A DNA stretch of 7,387 nucleotides from Flavobacteriales bacterium. Its GTDB lineage: Bacteria; Bacteroidota; Bacteroidia; Flavobacteriales_F; PHOS-HE28. The position numbers were made by a program, and so were the translations under genes. Below the pieces are notes generated by a model. It was given only the letters and a program-made list of their open reading frames with translations, made no database searches and was not told the DNA's origin. The stretch lies in assembly GCA_024640205.1 (NCBI GenBank), contig JAHEFL010000071.1:1-7387 (forward strand), written 5' to 3'. Below are positions 5,279 through 7,387 of the stretch, piece by piece (position 1 is the first letter of the stretch; each line of letters starts with the position of its first letter).

Positions 5279-7387
5279 TCAGAAGAACGCCCGTACCTGG
5301 GCCCCACCCACGTGGATCACGGGTATTCCTTCGGAACTACGCCCATTGTAGGTGAGGTCGACCTGCAGGTTGTTGCTCAGGTTGCGTTGAACACTGACGC
5401 TCCAGGTCACGTTGGTCCCAGGTTTCAGGCCGGTCAGCATTTCCGATCCCAGCGGTGAGTTCACCACCCCGTCATAGTCGATGTCCAGCACGTTCAAGGT
5501 GCCGAGAATGCTACCCTTGCCGGCCGTGTTATATCGGATCTCCGCACCCAGGTCCTGTATCTCTGCACGTTGACCACCGAACTCCTCCGCGTTCGTTTTC
5601 TCCGTGTATTTGAAATAAAGAATGGCCCGTAGAGAAGTGTTCGGCTGCCAGGTCACACGCGGCCTCAATCCCTGCTGATCCACGGTATACGTCCTGCCTG
5701 AGAGCAGGTCCGATGCATTGGAGACCTGGCCGCGCTCGCCCTCGATATCGGCCGTCCATTCCGGTGTTGTATTCCAGCGTACCCGCCCCGTATTGAACCT
5801 GCGTGAACGGGATTCAAAACCGTTCAGCAGAAGCGTTCTGCCCAGGTCGTTCTGGAAGGTATGGTCCAAACTCCATCGTCGGCTGGTCCGATCGTAGTAC
5901 ACCGTGTTCCGTGCCGAGGCTGAATAGGAGGTGAGCGTGGAGTCGTTCGCGCTGGGCCGGAAAGGATCAAGGGCTTCAAGAGCGTCCTCCGCATTGGAGC
6001 GGCGGTCCACTCGATAGGATGCCACATCGGAGAATTTGCCGATGAAACCACCCAGACCTTCCTTTTCGGCAAGGACCACGCTGGGACGAAGATCCAAGGA
6101 GGCACTGAACTGATTGCTGAAGGCCCTGATGTAATCGTCGCTCGGCACGAAGATGCGCAGGTAGTTCGCCTCGTAACCAAAGTTGGCTAGCTCGAACTCG
6201 TTCAGTTCCTTGATCCCGTTATTGTTGTAATCGATCCATACGTAAAGGCCTTGGCCTGCGGGCACTTCCAGGTAGATGTATTCACGCCGTTGCTCCAATC
6301 CGGATCCCAGTTCATAGAAGCTATTGAGAACGGCCATCCCTTTCCATGCGGTCAGGTTGTACTCGACACGTGCGAGGTATGTATCCTCGGGCTTTTGGAC
6401 CGTCGCCAGGCTATCCAGGATGCTGAGTTGTCGATACGTGAAGGAGGTATTCAATCGATTGCGCGGATCGCGGGCCAGATCCAGATTCAGTCCGAAGGCT
6501 GTTGCACGCGTGCTAGGGGTGAGGGCTCCTTCTCGGATCGCTTTCTCGTAGCGCTGCCCTCCGGACAAACGCCACTTGTTCAGAAAGGAGTCCGGGCTTT
6601 GAATGAAGGTCTCCCAATCGTAGAACTGATAGCTCCCTGCACGAAGCCCTTCCGTTGAATCCGCTTGGAACCGGTTGTGTTCGTGATCATCCTGATAGCC
6701 GATCGAAAAATGTCTGAACCGCTGTTTGATCCTTGCCTTATGGCGCAGGAATTCACTTTCACGTGGGACGGTCGTGTTCAGCCAACTTCCGGTGCCAATG
6801 AGCTCCAGCCCACCCATTCGCAGATCCGCAGCGACATCCTGTTTCCAGCCTAGGTACCGGTCCGTCACTTGGAACGTGTTGAGACCGTAGTGCGCCTGCC
6901 CCAACTTTCGGCCGCGCAAACCGATGCGCGCCCCGGCGAGGAGTTGGTCGCCGTCCAGCGGGATGTCCCGGGCGTTCCAATTCCTTTCGAATTCCACGGC
7001 CCGATAGCGTTCCACTACCCGGAATTCCCGGGCCCTGCTCTCCACCTCTGCACCGAGGACCAGATGTCGGGAGGTATCCCGCTCACTGATAGGGATGGCG
7101 TGTTCCCCGCCGAGCATGAGACCCACGGCGTTGTCGTTCCCATCATCCTTGCTGCTGAACGTGTTCGCATCGTAGCTGCTGAAGGCCAACTCCATGGTCG
7201 CTTTCGAAAGGGCTGAGAACCGATGGTCCAACCCAAGGGTCATCAGTTGCTGGCTGCGCGGTGCGACCAGGACCCGGACAGGAGCATGATCCCCGCGACG
7301 GATGATCGTCCCATTGATGGTGTCGGGTGCCACCCAACGAAAAACGCGGCCGTTCGGTGTGAACTCCTGTTGAACATAGTCCCCATT
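5279..7387 (-). CDS. Large outer-membrane beta-barrel protein, C-terminal part (5' end outside window), function unknown
   Basis: The minus-strand frame is open to the right edge, giving 702 residues and a TGA stop; signal peptide and N-terminus are missing. A GTG at 7333 is in frame but is not a credible start, because the upstream 18 codons read as continuous protein. The sequence alternates polar and hydrophobic residues in many short stretches with frequent Arg, Tyr, Trp and turn residues, as in outer-membrane barrels. It ends in QVRAFF with a terminal Phe, fitting the outer-membrane insertion signal. Residues 369-380 (EYIYLEVPAGQG) lead into an EF-hand-like loop DYNNNGIKELNE at 386-397, with Asp1, Asn3, Asn5, Gly6 and Glu12. 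This is followed by NYLRIFVPSDDYIRAF (408-423). I recognise this block from uncharacterised Bacteroidota outer-membrane proteins of about 1,000 residues or more, but know no assigned function. There is no TonB-receptor plug in the visible part. Alternatives are a transport pore, a secretion-associated barrel or an adhesin scaffold. Confidence 0.8.
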   Translation of the reverse strand, partial: NGDYVQQEFTPNGRVFRWVAPDTINGTIIRRGDHAPVRVLVAPRSQQLMTLGLDHRFSALSKATMELAFSSYDANTFSSKDDGNDNAVGLMLGGEHAIPISERDTSRHLVLGAEVESRAREFRVVERYRAVEFERNWNARDIPLDGDQLLAGARIGLRGRKLGQAHYGLNTFQVTDRYLGWKQDVAADLRMGGLELIGTGSWLNTTVPRESEFLRHKARIKQRFRHFSIGYQDDHEHNRFQADSTEGLRAGSYQFYDWETFIQSPDSFLNKWRLSGGQRYEKAIREGALTPSTRATAFGLNLDLARDPRNRLNTSFTYRQLSILDSLATVQKPEDTYLARVEYNLTAWKGMAVLNSFYELGSGLEQRREYIYLEVPAGQGLYVWIDYNNNGIKELNEFELANFGYEANYLRIFVPSDDYIRAFSNQFSASLDLRPSVVLAEKEGLGGFIGKFSDVASYRVDRRSNAEDALEALDPFRPSANDSTLTSYSASARNTVYYDRTSRRWSLDHTFQNDLGRTLLLNGFESRSRRFNTGRVRWNTTPEWTADIEGERGQVSNASDLLSGRTYTVDQQGLRPRVTWQPNTSLRAILYFKYTEKTNAEEFGGQRAEIQDLGAEIRYNTAGKGSILGTLNVLDIDYDGVVNSPLGSEMLTGLKPGTNVTWSVSVQRNLSNNLQVDLTYNGRSSEGIPVIHVGGAQVRAFF

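Noticed and set aside
7331..7333. GTG as the start of the barrel gene
   Set aside because: The frame continues open to the window edge with protein-like sequence, and a start here would leave no signal peptide for an outer-membrane protein.

Overview
The window looks like chromosome from a member of Bacteroidota, most likely a relatively GC-rich Flavobacteriales-type lineage. The evidence is an IgGFc-binding-domain surface protein, an Ig-like lipoprotein of the 'GGxKDTIPP' kind, an outer-membrane barrel ending in Phe, no Shine-Dalgarno sequences, and a promoter candidate close to the Bacteroidota TTG / TAnnTTTG type. The exact lineage is an inference. I see no rRNA, tRNA, CRISPR array, insertion sequence or phage gene.

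Left part (minus strand, 4271 down to 1). Four genes follow one another: a ComF-family phosphoribosyltransferase (TTG start at 4271), a small GAF-fold free methionine-(R)-sulfoxide reductase, a lipoprotein with an N-terminal SbsA-type Ig-like domain, and the N-terminal 450 residues of a secreted IgGFc-binding-domain protein that runs off the left edge. The first three are tightly packed: 21 bp separate comF from the reductase, and the reductase stop overlaps the lipoprotein start as TGATG. They very probably form one transcript. A 61-bp gap holding a perfect 7-bp stem hairpin separates them from the surface-protein gene.

Middle (plus strand, 4355-5275). A single gene diverges from comF across an 83-bp spacer that contains the only promoter candidate I can propose. 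Its product has one N-terminal transmembrane helix, a long coiled coil, and a beta-rich C-terminal domain predicted to lie outside the cytoplasmic membrane. Its function is unknown.

Right part (minus strand, 7387 down to 5279). This is the C-terminal 702 residues of a large outer-membrane beta-barrel protein of unknown function, whose start lies beyond the right edge. It converges on the coiled-coil gene with only 3 bp between the two stop codons.

Four of the six proteins appear to be envelope or surface proteins: a secreted adhesin-like protein, a lipoprotein, an inner-membrane coiled-coil protein and an outer-membrane barrel. ComF and the reductase are cytoplasmic. I find no convincing new defence, mobile or RNA system. 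The least explained genes are the coiled-coil protein and the barrel.
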